From positions 1 to 49,497 of the IMG/VR virus record IMGVR_UViG_3300018084_000005: DNA of 49,497 bases, one strand, 5' to 3'. Numbering within the stretch: position 1 is the first letter of the stretch; the number at the start of each line of letters is the position of its first letter. Position numbers and translations under genes: made by a program. Positions 1-6,717 of the stretch are shown here, in pieces. The DNA is from a virus. Below the pieces are notes generated by a model. The model did no database searches, was not told the origin of the DNA, and saw only the letters and a program-made list of their open reading frames with translations.

Positions 1-1103
1 GCCTTCTCGGGGTCCCAGTCGTCCCGGAGTCCAGCGAGCGGAATTCCGAGATACGAGCAAATGGCCTTCCAGCCCGCGTTCTTGTCGTCCTTGGGCCCCC
101 AGGTGCACTGGCCGCTCTCACAGGTGCCGACCACCATCGGCTTCTGGCCTTGCTCGAATTCGAAGCTCGGATTGTTGTCGTCGTGATCGGGGTGCGGGCA
201 GTTCGTCTTGTACCTGGACGGGCCGATCTTCTCCAGGATGAATCCCTTGGCCTCCAGGAGCTCGCAGAAGCGCCGCATAGCCGGACCCTCGGGCATGTCT
301 GTGGCGGACAGCTGCAAGGTCGCGGAGCGCCGGTTCTCGGCCTCCTTGGGTGCCCAGAGCTTGACCTGCTCCAGCTTGACCCGGCGCATCTTGTCGATGG
401 TGCGGGGCTTGCGGCCGTTGAGCAGGTCGTCCGGATCCTTGCCGAACATCACCTGCATGAACGGCACGCTCGTGACGCCCACCTTGCGCAGAGCGCGCCA
501 CCGGCGGAGCGCTGAGACCGCGCCCGGGATGTCGCGGCCTTCCTCCTTGAGGGCTGCTACGTGCTTCTCGTCGTCCTGGTCCTTGTCCATGACGTTGACG
601 ACCTGTCCGGTGTACCCGGAGAAGTATGCAGCCGTCTCGGTGGTGAACCGGGTTCCGAGATGCGTGGTCGTGGCGTAGGCGTCCGCCTTCTCCCAGATGG
701 CCTCGCAGTCCTTCTCGCCCTCGACCAGGTAGATCCGTGGCGCACCCGTGCGGATGGCTTCGAGCAGCCGTGGGAGTCCGTACGGCAGAGACACGTGCTC
801 GGGGTTGGTGCGGTCGTAGTGCGGGCAGTACCTGTAGGTCTTGTCGCCGTCGCTGTGCTTCTCGTTGGGCGGGATCTCGAAGCGGAAGCGGCTGAACAGT
901 CGAACACCGGTTCGATCCCTGTAGGGGAACTGGTGCGTGACCTTCGCCTTGGAGTCCTTCAGGCGCGCTGTTGCCATCGTGCACTGGCACGGGTCCTGCG
1001 GGGTGGCTGCGGGCCTGTACTTCTCGCGCTGTGGCCTGGTGGCCAATGGACGCTCCGTTCTGCGGGTGCTTGCGTTGTTGCTTGTTGGTGCGGGAGCTGT
1101 CAC
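1..1103 (-). CDS. Toprim-domain DNA primase, 5' part (continues at 49497)
   Basis: Probable primase acting in phage DNA replication. Residues 127-132 read VEGEKD and 172-178 read MDKDQDD, the acidic metal-binding motifs of Toprim domains, followed by GKDPDDLL at 221-228. Near residues 302-333 a CPHPDH motif and two further cysteines form a CHC2-like zinc site. In DnaG the zinc site precedes the Toprim domain; here it follows it. The first 60 residues are basic and low in complexity. The GTG start at 1103 overlaps the stop of the 1100-1486 gene as GTGA; an internal ATG at residue 43 is the alternative. The frame is open at base 1 and continues in frame at base 49497 if the map is circular, giving 386 residues. 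Primase role inferred; Toprim assignment strong. Confidence 0.82.
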   Translation of the reverse strand, partial: MTAPAPTSNNASTRRTERPLATRPQREKYRPAATPQDPCQCTMATARLKDSKAKVTHQFPYRDRTGVRLFSRFRFEIPPNEKHSDGDKTYRYCPHYDRTNPEHVSLPYGLPRLLEAIRTGAPRIYLVEGEKDCEAIWEKADAYATTTHLGTRFTTETAAYFSGYTGQVVNVMDKDQDDEKHVAALKEEGRDIPGAVSALRRWRALRKVGVTSVPFMQVMFGKDPDDLLNGRKPRTIDKMRRVKLEQVKLWAPKEAENRRSATLQLSATDMPEGPAMRRFCELLEAKGFILEKIGPSRYKTNCPHPDHDDNNPSFEFEQGQKPMVVGTCESGQCTWGPKDDKNAGWKAICSYLGIPLAGLRDDWDPEK

Positions 1104-1486
1104 TCGAAGTCTTCCTCGTACTCGTCGTCCGGGTCCTCGTCGAGGTCGGGGTTGCCGACCAGCACGGAGGCCGGGGTGACCGTGGAGCGCAGGTCGTTGA
1201 GGTCGGCGTCTCGGAGGTCGAGTTCGGCGGAAGTCTCCTCGGCGTCTGCGGTGGCGTCCTCCTCGGTGGGCTGGACGTCGTAGAGAAGGTGGCTCAGGCG
1301 GACCAGCGCTGCGGGCGTCAGGTGCTCGCCGTAGAGCCGAACGGCGTTCTCGATGATCGCCTCGGCGTATGCTGCGCGACCCCTCGCCTCCATCTCGGGC
1401 TTGCGCAGGCGAACGCCCGCAGCGATGAGGGAAGAGCCCGACTTGATGCGGGAATACACATCCTCGTTAGCGGTCTTCATACCCAT
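1100..1486 (-). CDS. hypothetical acidic protein, 128 aa, first gene of leftward arm
   Basis: I do not recognise this protein. The N-terminal 60 residues are basic and helical in character (SSLIAAGVRLRKPEMEARGR), with a regular hydrophobic pattern on to about residue 70. The C-terminal third is very acidic and ends in DDEYEEDFE. Such a layout suits a small DNA- or protein-binding adaptor, but no function can be assigned. The ATG at 1486 has GGAG nine bases upstream. It is the promoter-proximal gene of the leftward arm, and its stop overlaps the primase GTG, so the two are probably translationally coupled. Confidence 0.75.
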   Translation of the reverse strand: MGMKTANEDVYSRIKSGSSLIAAGVRLRKPEMEARGRAAYAEAIIENAVRLYGEHLTPAALVRLSHLLYDVQPTEEDATADAEETSAELDLRDADLNDLRSTVTPASVLVGNPDLDEDPDDEYEEDFE

Positions 1487-1524
1487 TTGTTTCGCTCCAG
1501 TTTCTCTTGGGTGGGTGTTGGGGG

Positions 1525-1541
1525 AACGGGGCCGTCCCGTT
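1525..1541. repeat. small hairpin in leftward leader
   Basis: AACGGG and CCCGTT flank a five-base loop. It lies about 40 bases upstream of the leftward ATG at 1486, so it would sit in the 5' leader of that transcript. Function unknown. Confidence 0.4.
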
Positions 1542-1564
1542 AAGCCTACCCGTGAAGCTTACCC

Positions 1565-1651
1565 TGAACGGGGCCGGGGCGTTGGGTGGGTCGAAAATGT
1601 GGAGCGCGTGTCGAGAGAAATTGGGTGAACGGGTCAGGGGCGTTAGGGAGG
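1565..1651. repeat. 26-base imperfect direct repeat pair
   Basis: Bases 1565-1590 and 1626-1651 match at 21 of 26 positions, both beginning TGAACGGG and both containing GGGGCGTT, with a 61-base period. A partial third copy of the core (GAACGGGGCCG) lies near 1524. Possible protein-binding sites upstream of the leftward arm. Confidence 0.6.
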
Positions 1652-1723
1652 AATGTGCAGGAAATGGGGTTTCCGGTGGCTGATGAACCGATGGCTGGGA
1701 GATGACGTCGGATGGGCATTCAT

Positions 1724-1732
1724 CATTCTACC
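1724..1732 (-). promoter_or_regulatory. candidate -10 element, GGTAGAATG, for the leftward arm
   Basis: Minus-strand match to the GGTANNAT motif seen at gene starts elsewhere in this genome; the hexamer TAGAAT resembles a sigma-70-type -10 box. It is correctly oriented for the leftward arm beginning at 1486. No -35 box is evident. A long leader of about 230 bases would result. Confidence 0.4.
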
Positions 1733-1837
1733 TGCGGGAACACGATGAATGGGATGCCAAGTCCCTATTTACGGGGCCGTGGGAGGCCTACCTACGTGAC
1801 ACGGCTACGAGGCGTTCGAGGGGTATTCTCGACTCGA

Positions 1838-1878
1838 TATAGGGGGTTTATAGGGGTAATCATAGGGGGTCCCCTATA
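1838..1878. repeat. helically phased ATAGGGG repeats with an inverted copy
   Basis: TATAGGGGG (1838), TATAGGGGT (1849) and CATAGGGGG (1861) start 11 and 12 bases apart, close to one DNA turn. The third copy forms a palindrome with CCCCTAT (arms 1862-1868 and 1871-1877, two-base spacer). This looks like an operator or iteron cluster bound on one face of the helix. No binding protein is identified. Confidence 0.6.
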
Positions 1879-1969
1879 CGTATGTCTCTCATTTATCCGA
1901 TTCATCAGAAGGAAAGAAGGGAAAGGGCAGGTGAGAGGGTGTTCGGATGAGATTGCGGTATCCGATTGG

Positions 1970-1988
1970 CATCGGAAATTCATCGGAA
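1970..1988. repeat. CATCGGAA direct repeat, 11-base period
   Basis: CATCGGAA occurs at 1970-1977 and 1981-1988, and related CGGAT/TCCGAT sequence lies just upstream. The spacing again equals about one helical turn, suggesting cooperative protein binding just before the rightward arm. Confidence 0.45.
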
Positions 1989-2017
1989 TGATGAGGTGTC
2001 GATAGCGACAAAGTCGT

Positions 2018-2066
2018 AACGAGTCGCAATGGCGTAAGGTTGTATGAGCTGATGATCAACGAGTCG
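2018..2066. repeat. AACGAGTCG direct repeat pair
   Basis: AACGAGTCG is present at 2018-2026 and 2058-2066. The second copy lies 17 bases before the ATG of the first late gene, a position suited to an operator. Function inferred only from location. Confidence 0.35.
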
Positions 2067-2083
2067 AGTTGGGGTGTTGCACA

Positions 2084-2605
2084 ATGGGCAGGCTGGCAAA
2101 GCGGAAGACGGCGGGGCGGGGGCCTGGACGACCGTCGGATATCACGAACCAGTTCAGGGATCAGGTCACCACTCGAGCTCTTGAGCTGCGTCGTGATTCA
2201 TACACGATGCGTGAGACGGTGCAGATCGTCAACGAGGAGTTCAACGACAACCTGGCATTCGAGACTGTGAGGCGGTGGATTCAGGAGCGCATCAAGCCGG
2301 AGCTGGAGGAGACGGCTGAGGCATATCGACAGACGCTGCTCGAGCAGATCTCGTTGCAGAAGCGGCGGCTCGAACCCAAGATGCTGATGGGTGACGAGAA
2401 GGCCATTGCTGCATGGACTCGACTGGTGGATCGTGAGATGCGGTTGACGGGTGTCGAGAAGCCGGTGCAGGTCTCGCTGTCTGTGTCGAATGCGGACTCG
2501 GATGCACTCGAGGCGCAGCGGTTGCTCGATCAGTACTTCGGTGCTCCGTCCGGTGCTGGCCACGTTGTCCAGGGCGAGGTTGTGAAGCGCTCGGAAGGGG
2601 CGTAG
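2084..2605 (+). CDS. putative terminase small subunit (HTH DNA-binding protein)
   Basis: 173 residues. A basic, glycine- and arginine-rich start (GRGPGRPSD) precedes a probable helix-turn-helix region (about 20-65) and a charged helical segment (70-125). Motifs such as DREMRLTGVEKPVQVSL resemble the end of small terminase subunits, which recognise the packaging site. It is the first rightward gene, but seven or eight small genes separate it from the large terminase, which is less usual. A TTG 15 bases upstream is in frame, but ATG 2084 is preferred. Alternative: a DNA-binding regulator of the late arm. Confidence 0.5.
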   Translation: MGRLAKRKTAGRGPGRPSDITNQFRDQVTTRALELRRDSYTMRETVQIVNEEFNDNLAFETVRRWIQERIKPELEETAEAYRQTLLEQISLQKRRLEPKMLMGDEKAIAAWTRLVDREMRLTGVEKPVQVSLSVSNADSDALEAQRLLDQYFGAPSGAGHVVQGEVVKRSEGA

Positions 2606-2772
2606 CGGGGTGAATCGGGCGGAATCGCCAGGCTGGGACGTAAGGGCTCGGCGGCGGTCGGTTGGGGCAGGGGTGCCGGACGGGGCTGGCAGGCGCTTAC
2701 GCCTCAGAAAGAATCGGCGCGCGGGGCAAGGGAGCGGGGGCTTCGGGGTCAGATAGCTGGGAGGCGTGCGAG

Positions 2773-3075
2773 ATGAGCGCGAGATGCAAGGTGTGCAAGC
2801 GGCACAGGTGTGGCAGATGTGGGTGGACAGGTAGGCGCAAGGTTGGCGTGAGCGGGGATTGTGCTCGCTGTGGCGGCCACGTGACTACGCATGCTGTGAT
2901 GCACAGGCCGGGGACGATGTGCTCGCTTGAGGACTCGGCTAAGAAGCACAAGCGGCACGAGTGTCGTTGGTGCGGTCGGGTGAGGCGGGACGACAGGATG
3001 CGGCGCTGGGACGGGCAGATGGAGTGCAGAGATGTCCACTCATGTGAGAGGGCTAGGAGGCAGCGCTGTGCGTAG
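2773..3075 (+). CDS. small multi-CxxC zinc-ribbon protein
   Basis: 100 residues, very rich in Cys and Arg, with CKVC, CGRC, CARC and CRWC knuckles spread along the chain, so two or more zinc sites are likely. Its C-terminal segment (HECRWCGRVRRD, then MECRDVHSCE) closely matches the end of the next protein, so the two are tandem paralogues. The ATG at 2773 follows GGGAGG at 2759-2764. The frame stays open upstream to 2662, but that part lacks a ribosome site. Function unknown; nucleic-acid binding is a guess from the zinc knuckles and basic charge. Confidence 0.7.
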   Translation: MSARCKVCKRHRCGRCGWTGRRKVGVSGDCARCGGHVTTHAVMHRPGTMCSLEDSAKKHKRHECRWCGRVRRDDRMRRWDGQMECRDVHSCERARRQRCA

Positions 3076-3415
3076 TTCGTCGAGGCGCGTGTGTGGGGCC
3101 TGCTACCGCCACGTCTGCCCGTGCGGCTGGTACAAGGTCTTCAGTCGAGCGTTCGGTGGCGTGTCGGAGTGTGGGCGCTGCGGGACATCCTCAACGGTGA
3201 CGGTGCGCGAGGTTGCGCACTACAATGCCGGCATGGATGCCGAGTGCGGCTATCGGAACGTGATGCCTGCGGAACGCCACGAGTGTCAGTTCTGCGGACG
3301 TGTGCGGGACGAGGCGCTGCTCGACTATGCGGCGGGTGAAGGCTGGGAGTGCAAGGATGCGCGGCGCTGTGAAGCGGCCGAGCACGGGATCGAGTTGGAG
3401 GCGGAAGCGGCATGA
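3068..3415 (+). CDS. second multi-CxxC zinc-ribbon protein
   Basis: 115 residues with CGAC, CPCG, CGRC and CQFC cysteine groups. The C-terminal HECQFCGRVRDE and ECKDARRCE repeat the pattern of the preceding gene, indicating duplication. The GTG start at 3068 overlaps the end of the upstream gene by eight bases and has an ideal AGGAGG at 3055-3060. The acidic tail EHGIELEAEAA differs from the basic paralogue. Function unknown; it belongs to the small-gene block between the two terminase genes. Confidence 0.7.
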   Translation: MRSSSRRVCGACYRHVCPCGWYKVFSRAFGGVSECGRCGTSSTVTVREVAHYNAGMDAECGYRNVMPAERHECQFCGRVRDEALLDYAAGEGWECKDARRCEAAEHGIELEAEAA

Positions 3416-3678
3416 CGGGCGACAAGCTGGTCGTGGGATACAACGAGTTCGTGGGTGCAGTGGCTGCTGGCCTGGAGTCCACGGACGAGCACTCGTGCCA
3501 GGAGCAGGACGGGGTGAAGTATCGAGACATGGCCAAGACGCTATGGGCGTCCGGGTACAGGTTCGACCCTGCGGCTCGGAGGGCATGGCTGATCGTGGAG
3601 CTGCGCAGTAGTCTGGACGGGTCGCTGAGCGAGATGTTCGCCGAGCTGCTTCAGCTGGCAGGGATCGATGATGCGTAG
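3412..3678 (+). CDS. hypothetical protein, 88 aa
   Basis: I do not recognise a family. The sequence looks like a small globular alpha-helical protein (KYRDMAKTLWASGYRFDPAA, then an amphipathic LSEMFAELLQLAGI end). The ATG overlaps the stop of the preceding gene by four bases (ATGA), with a GGAGG upstream inside that gene, so it is translationally coupled. Being read in the late arm next to packaging genes says little about its job. Confidence 0.65.
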   Translation: MTGDKLVVGYNEFVGAVAAGLESTDEHSCQEQDGVKYRDMAKTLWASGYRFDPAARRAWLIVELRSSLDGSLSEMFAELLQLAGIDDA

Positions 3679-3856
3679 GTGTGTGTTGTTCGGGAAGCCG
3701 TACGTGTGGATGCGGGACAAGGATGGCGTGTTGGTGCTCTGCGGGGACGCCACGTTCGCCAATGTGCCGCAGCGTGTAGCGATGGGGCCTGTGTCGTTCG
3801 ACGACCTGGTAGGCGAGCTGGGTAGGATTGAGCGAGAGGCGACAGGAGGTGAGTGA
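3668..3856 (+). CDS. hypothetical protein, 62 aa
   Basis: Small unrecognised protein beginning MMRRCVLFGKPYVWMRDKDG; the first half looks like a beta-hairpin and the second half an acidic helix (SFDDLVGELGRIEREA). It overlaps the previous gene by 11 bases; the start could be ATG 3668 or the adjacent ATG 3671. Tight packing in the same reading direction supports expression. Confidence 0.6.
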   Translation: MMRRCVLFGKPYVWMRDKDGVLVLCGDATFANVPQRVAMGPVSFDDLVGELGRIEREATGGE

Positions 3857-3858
3857 GC

Positions 3859-4026
3859 ATGCCGATACAGAAGGTCCAGAGCGGATACCGATGGGGGCCG
3901 AGCGGGATGGTGTACCCGACCCGCAAGCAGGCGGAGACGCAGGGCGCAGCGATCGAGGCGAGCAAGGCGTCGTACACCCTGAAGTGGCCCGCGAGGAAGG
4001 GCAGGGAGCGCAAGCGGGTCGGCTGA
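3859..4026 (+). CDS. small basic phage protein, 55 aa
   Basis: Begins MPIQKVQSGYRWGPSGMVYP and ends in a run of Lys and Arg. The pattern of a short glycine/tryptophan hairpin followed by an alanine-rich helix (KQAETQGAAIEASKAS) is typical of the small proteins often found near phage packaging and head genes. The start ATG 3859 lies just after GGAGGTGAG. Function unknown; the basic tail suggests nucleic-acid contact. Confidence 0.65.
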   Translation: MPIQKVQSGYRWGPSGMVYPTRKQAETQGAAIEASKASYTLKWPARKGRERKRVG

Positions 4027-4028
4027 GG

Positions 4029-4376
4029 ATGACTGGTCGGGTGACCTGCTCGACCTGCTGGATGGACTCGCACCACTGCGAGCGGAACAGACGGTGTGCC
4101 TGTCCGGTATGCCGAACGCAAGAGGAGATCAACATGTTGGGCATGTCGCAGGACACGATCGATCGGGATGTGCAGGAGTGGGAGCGCATCGCGGCCGCAC
4201 TGGTCTTCAGGCTTCCCGAGGGCGACGAGATCCTGATCGCGCGCAAGGTGGCATGCCCGACATGCAGCAAGCCTGCCGCTCTGGTGCTGGCCGAAGGCAC
4301 GACGATTGGCTACGGTCGTCGCCACGCGCAGTGCGGACTCGACAAGGTGAAGGACGAGGAGAACAGCAATGGCTGA
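4029..4376 (+). CDS. hypothetical cysteine-containing protein, 115 aa
   Basis: The N-terminal 30 residues hold two cysteine groups (CSTC, then CACPVC) and a second CPTC occurs near residue 77, so zinc binding is plausible. The middle is acidic and helical. It is a third Cys-rich gene in this block, although it does not share the HEC...CGRV tail of the two ribbon proteins. The ATG at 4029 follows the previous stop by two bases. The ribosome site is poor, so expression may depend on coupling. Confidence 0.6.
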   Translation: MTGRVTCSTCWMDSHHCERNRRCACPVCRTQEEINMLGMSQDTIDRDVQEWERIAAALVFRLPEGDEILIARKVACPTCSKPAALVLAEGTTIGYGRRHAQCGLDKVKDEENSNG

Positions 4377-4740
4377 ACTGACAGCGAGCATGACGGTGGC
4401 AACACAGGTCGAACTGGAGGTCGGAGACAAGACCGCAGCATGGCTCGTGTCGCTGGGCTGGACGCCGCCTGTCGAGAGCACGCCGGACTCGGGGACCGTC
4501 GAACCGGCCGAGCCCTACTCGGAGCCGAGGGTGCCGTCTGCCGGTCTGGAGGCGGCCAAGCAGGCGTTCACCGCGCGTCAGGCCGGGCTGTACAAGGCAC
4601 AGCAGATCCGTGAGACGCTGAAGACCGAGGTGTCCTCGCCGGAGCGCATCGATGAGATGCTGACGATGGCAGGCGTTCCGCTCGGCAAGATGGACGCGAT
4701 GGCGTCTTCGGAGACCGTCAGTGCCACCCCTGACGCCTGA
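4369..4740 (+). CDS. hypothetical protein, 123 aa
   Basis: No recognised family. A possible small beta domain (residues 1-35) is followed by a Pro/Glu-rich linker and a helical, charged C-terminal half (GLEAAKQAFTARQAGLYKAQ). It overlaps the preceding gene by eight bases and has GAGGAG upstream. Position near the large terminase suggests a packaging or early assembly accessory role, but this is only context. Confidence 0.65.
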   Translation: MAELTASMTVATQVELEVGDKTAAWLVSLGWTPPVESTPDSGTVEPAEPYSEPRVPSAGLEAAKQAFTARQAGLYKAQQIRETLKTEVSSPERIDEMLTMAGVPLGKMDAMASSETVSATPDA

Positions 4741-5023
4741 CCAGAAGAAGGCATACGCGGATCTGGAGCACGCCATAGAGGCTGTGCTCCGGCTCCGTGG
4801 GGCCAGAGGTGTCCTGACCGAGTACGTCACCCTGTGTGGAGTGCAGACCATCGACGACGACGGCGACACAGCCGGTTCCGTCATGATGATCCTGCCGATG
4901 GGTGGCGGACTGCCGTACCACAGGGTCATGGGCTTGATCGACTACACGCATACCGTCCTGCGCGCTGAGGTGGCGCGCAATGAGCTGGGCTTGGGGACAG
5001 ACGATGACGACGACGCTGGCTGA
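4721..5023 (+). CDS. hypothetical protein, 100 aa
   Basis: Starts at GTG 4721 within the end of the previous gene. The first 30 residues are an amphipathic helix (TPDQKKAYADLEHAIEAVLR), then a strand-rich core, then a strongly acidic tail (TDDDDDAG). Small proteins with this helix-then-acidic-tail layout often sit beside the terminase of actinophages, but I cannot name a function. Its end overlaps the large terminase start by 20 bases, which suggests coupled translation. Confidence 0.65.
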   Translation: MPPLTPDQKKAYADLEHAIEAVLRLRGARGVLTEYVTLCGVQTIDDDGDTAGSVMMILPMGGGLPYHRVMGLIDYTHTVLRAEVARNELGLGTDDDDDAG

Positions 5024-6593
5024 GTACTTCCAGGACGTGGCCGACGCCATGTGCAATGGGTCCGTCGAGGCACTGCGCATGCTGTTGGGCCAGTCCTCAG
5101 GGCGTCGGTATCTCACCTATGACGAGCCGCTGCTGTTCGCCCTGACCTACATGCCGCACTCGCTCAAGATGCCGGCACCGATGGAGGAGCTGGCCGAGGG
5201 TGCCGACTCCGAGGTGGGCGTCATCTCGATGTCGGAGTTCCACTGGGACCTATGCGAGAAGGCGCGCGAGTGGGCTGAGAAGCCCGCTGCACAGTTCGGC
5301 CCTGCCGAGATGCGGGACGCCTTCATCGCACCCCGAGATGCCGGCAAGTCGACATGGCTGTTCAAGATCCTCCCGATGTGGGCGGCTGCACACGGGCACG
5401 TCAAGTTCGTGGCCGCGTTCGCCGACTCCGGGCCGCAGGCGAAGAAGCACCTGTCCAGCTTCAAGCGAGAGCTGGAGGCGAACCCGCTTATCCAGTCCGA
5501 CTTCCCGGATCTGTGCCAGCCGCTGAAGAGGCGCGGCAACATGACGGTGGCGGACACGCAGGACCTGTACCAGGCGCAGTCGGGGTTCGTGTTCGCTGCT
5601 GGTGGAGCGGACGTCTCCGTGCTCGGTATGAAGGTGGAGGACAAGAGGCCCGACCTCTTGATCCTCGACGACCTCGAGCCCGACGAGGCCAGCTACTCCC
5701 TGTACCAGATGGAGCAGCGACTGGGCACTCTGACAGACGCCATCCTGCCGCTCAACATCCGAGCCCGCGTCATCCTCGCAGGCACCGTCACCATGCCAGG
5801 CTCGATCACGCACCAGCTGATCAAGGCGACACTGCCAGGCGAGGAGACCGAGGAGTGGATTACCACTGAGAAGTTCAAGGTCCACCACTACAAGCCGATC
5901 GCAGTCGACGACGAGGGCAATGAGCGCAGCCTTTGGCCGGAGAAGTGGCCCATGGACTGGCTCAACTCGGTGCGCCACACGCGGTCGTTCGCCAAGAACT
6001 ACGAGAACAACCCGCTCGCGATCGACGGCCAGTACTGGACGCGGGACGACTTCACATACGGCTCGCTGCCTTGCGCCATCACGGTGCTGTCTGTCGACGG
6101 TGCAGTCACAGACAACAAGAAGAGCGACTTCACGGGGCTGGCCGTTGTTGGGGCCACGGCTCATCAGCCGGGGGACCTCAGGCGTCGATGCGAGGTCAAG
6201 TACGCGGTCGGCGTCAAGTTGCTCGGCAAGGCGCTGCGAGCACGCATCCTGAAGATCATCGAGATGTACCCGGAGATCAAGGTGATCCTTGTCGAGGCGA
6301 ACCAGGGTGGCGAGCTGTGGCGAGACGTGATGCACGACATGCCCGTCAAGGTGGTGCTGTTCAACAACTCCGAGCCCAAGGAGGTTCGGGCTGGTAAGGT
6401 GCACGCCTACTACCAGCGTATCCCGACGCGCGTCATGCACACCGAGCGACTGCCGCAGGCCGAGGAGAACATGGTCGGCTTCCCCAAGCTCAAGCACGAC
6501 GACATCGTGGACGCTGTGGGCAATGCAGTGCTGAAGCTCTTGGGCGCTCCCAAGACAACGCGCCGAAAGGTTTCCAGCGGAGCTTATGCATAA
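5004..6593 (+). CDS. terL: terminase large subunit
   Basis: ATP-driven DNA packaging motor with nuclease activity. 529 residues, a usual length. The ATPase half shows a Walker A region at about 110-120 (APRDAGKSTW) and a Walker B at about 212-217 (LLILDDLEP). The nuclease half has the RNase H-like acidic residues SVDGAV, VEANQGG and a final KHDDIVDA. The ATG 5004 is chosen because upstream in-frame starts lie deep within the preceding gene. The gene order terminase, portal, MuF, scaffold, capsid is standard and confirms the call. Confidence 0.95.
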   Translation: MTTTLAEYFQDVADAMCNGSVEALRMLLGQSSGRRYLTYDEPLLFALTYMPHSLKMPAPMEELAEGADSEVGVISMSEFHWDLCEKAREWAEKPAAQFGPAEMRDAFIAPRDAGKSTWLFKILPMWAAAHGHVKFVAAFADSGPQAKKHLSSFKRELEANPLIQSDFPDLCQPLKRRGNMTVADTQDLYQAQSGFVFAAGGADVSVLGMKVEDKRPDLLILDDLEPDEASYSLYQMEQRLGTLTDAILPLNIRARVILAGTVTMPGSITHQLIKATLPGEETEEWITTEKFKVHHYKPIAVDDEGNERSLWPEKWPMDWLNSVRHTRSFAKNYENNPLAIDGQYWTRDDFTYGSLPCAITVLSVDGAVTDNKKSDFTGLAVVGATAHQPGDLRRRCEVKYAVGVKLLGKALRARILKIIEMYPEIKVILVEANQGGELWRDVMHDMPVKVVLFNNSEPKEVRAGKVHAYYQRIPTRVMHTERLPQAEENMVGFPKLKHDDIVDAVGNAVLKLLGAPKTTRRKVSSGAYA

Positions 6594-6631
6594 TGCCGCA
6601 GGGACAAGGTATCATTGGCCCATTGCGGCAT
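6593..6631 (+). repeat. inverted repeat enclosing a promoter-like motif
   Basis: ATGCCGCA (6593-6600) and TGCGGCAT (6624-6631) are perfect 8-base arms around a 23-base loop that contains GGTATCATT. It begins at the end of the large terminase gene and could act as a weak terminator or as an operator around the promoter element. Confidence 0.45.
6608..6616 (+). promoter_or_regulatory. candidate -10 element GGTATCATT upstream of portal
   Basis: Identical to the element upstream of the major capsid gene and related to four others on this strand. TATCAT would be the -10 box; no clear -35 box is visible, so recognition may rely on the G run or on a phage factor. Confidence 0.5.
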
Positions 6632-6632
6632 G

Positions 6633-6666
6633 GCCCTGAGTGGGGCAAGCAGCCCTGACCTGGGGC
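6633..6666 (+). ncRNA. conserved two-hairpin leader, copy 1 (before portal)
   Basis: A 34-base element (GCCCTGAGTGGGGCAAGC then AGCCCTGACCTGGGGC) that can fold into two short GC hairpins. A near-identical copy lies at 10909-10941 before the major capsid gene. Both sit downstream of GGTATCATT and upstream of the ribosome site, so they are part of the mRNA leader. Function unknown: mRNA stabilisation or translational control are possible. Confidence 0.5.
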
Positions 6667-6717
6667 ATCTCCTCCTTATGGGATGCCTTGTGCACATTTG
6701 TTGAGGAGGTGTTATCC

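Larger units (their letters stand above)
1487..2083. promoter_or_regulatory. divergent gene-free control region with repeats
   Basis: About 600 bases without a convincing gene separate the two divergently read arms; the short open frames here lack coding character or a matching ribosome site. The region is richer in A+T runs than its surroundings and holds several repeat sets: a 26-base direct repeat (1565-1590 and 1626-1651), a phased ATAGGGG cluster (1838-1878), CATCGGAA pairs (1970-1988), AACGAGTCG pairs (2018-2066) and a hairpin at 1525-1541. Its position fits a bidirectional promoter and operator region and possibly a replication origin. Those roles are inferred from position and repeats only. 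Confidence 0.6.

Noticed and set aside
118-990. 290-codon minus-strand frame
   Set aside because: It is out of phase with the Toprim primase frame, which has the VEGEKD and MDKDQDD motifs; this frame is Arg/Pro-rich shadow sequence.
1712-2005. 97-codon plus-strand frame in the divergent region
   Set aside because: No ribosome site, unusual composition for this genome, and it overlaps the operator-like repeats.
2662-2772. Upstream extension of the first zinc-ribbon gene
   Set aside because: No ribosome site at 2662, whereas ATG 2773 has GGGAGG; the 2606-2772 gap holds only a small AGGCG-CTTA-CGCCT hairpin.
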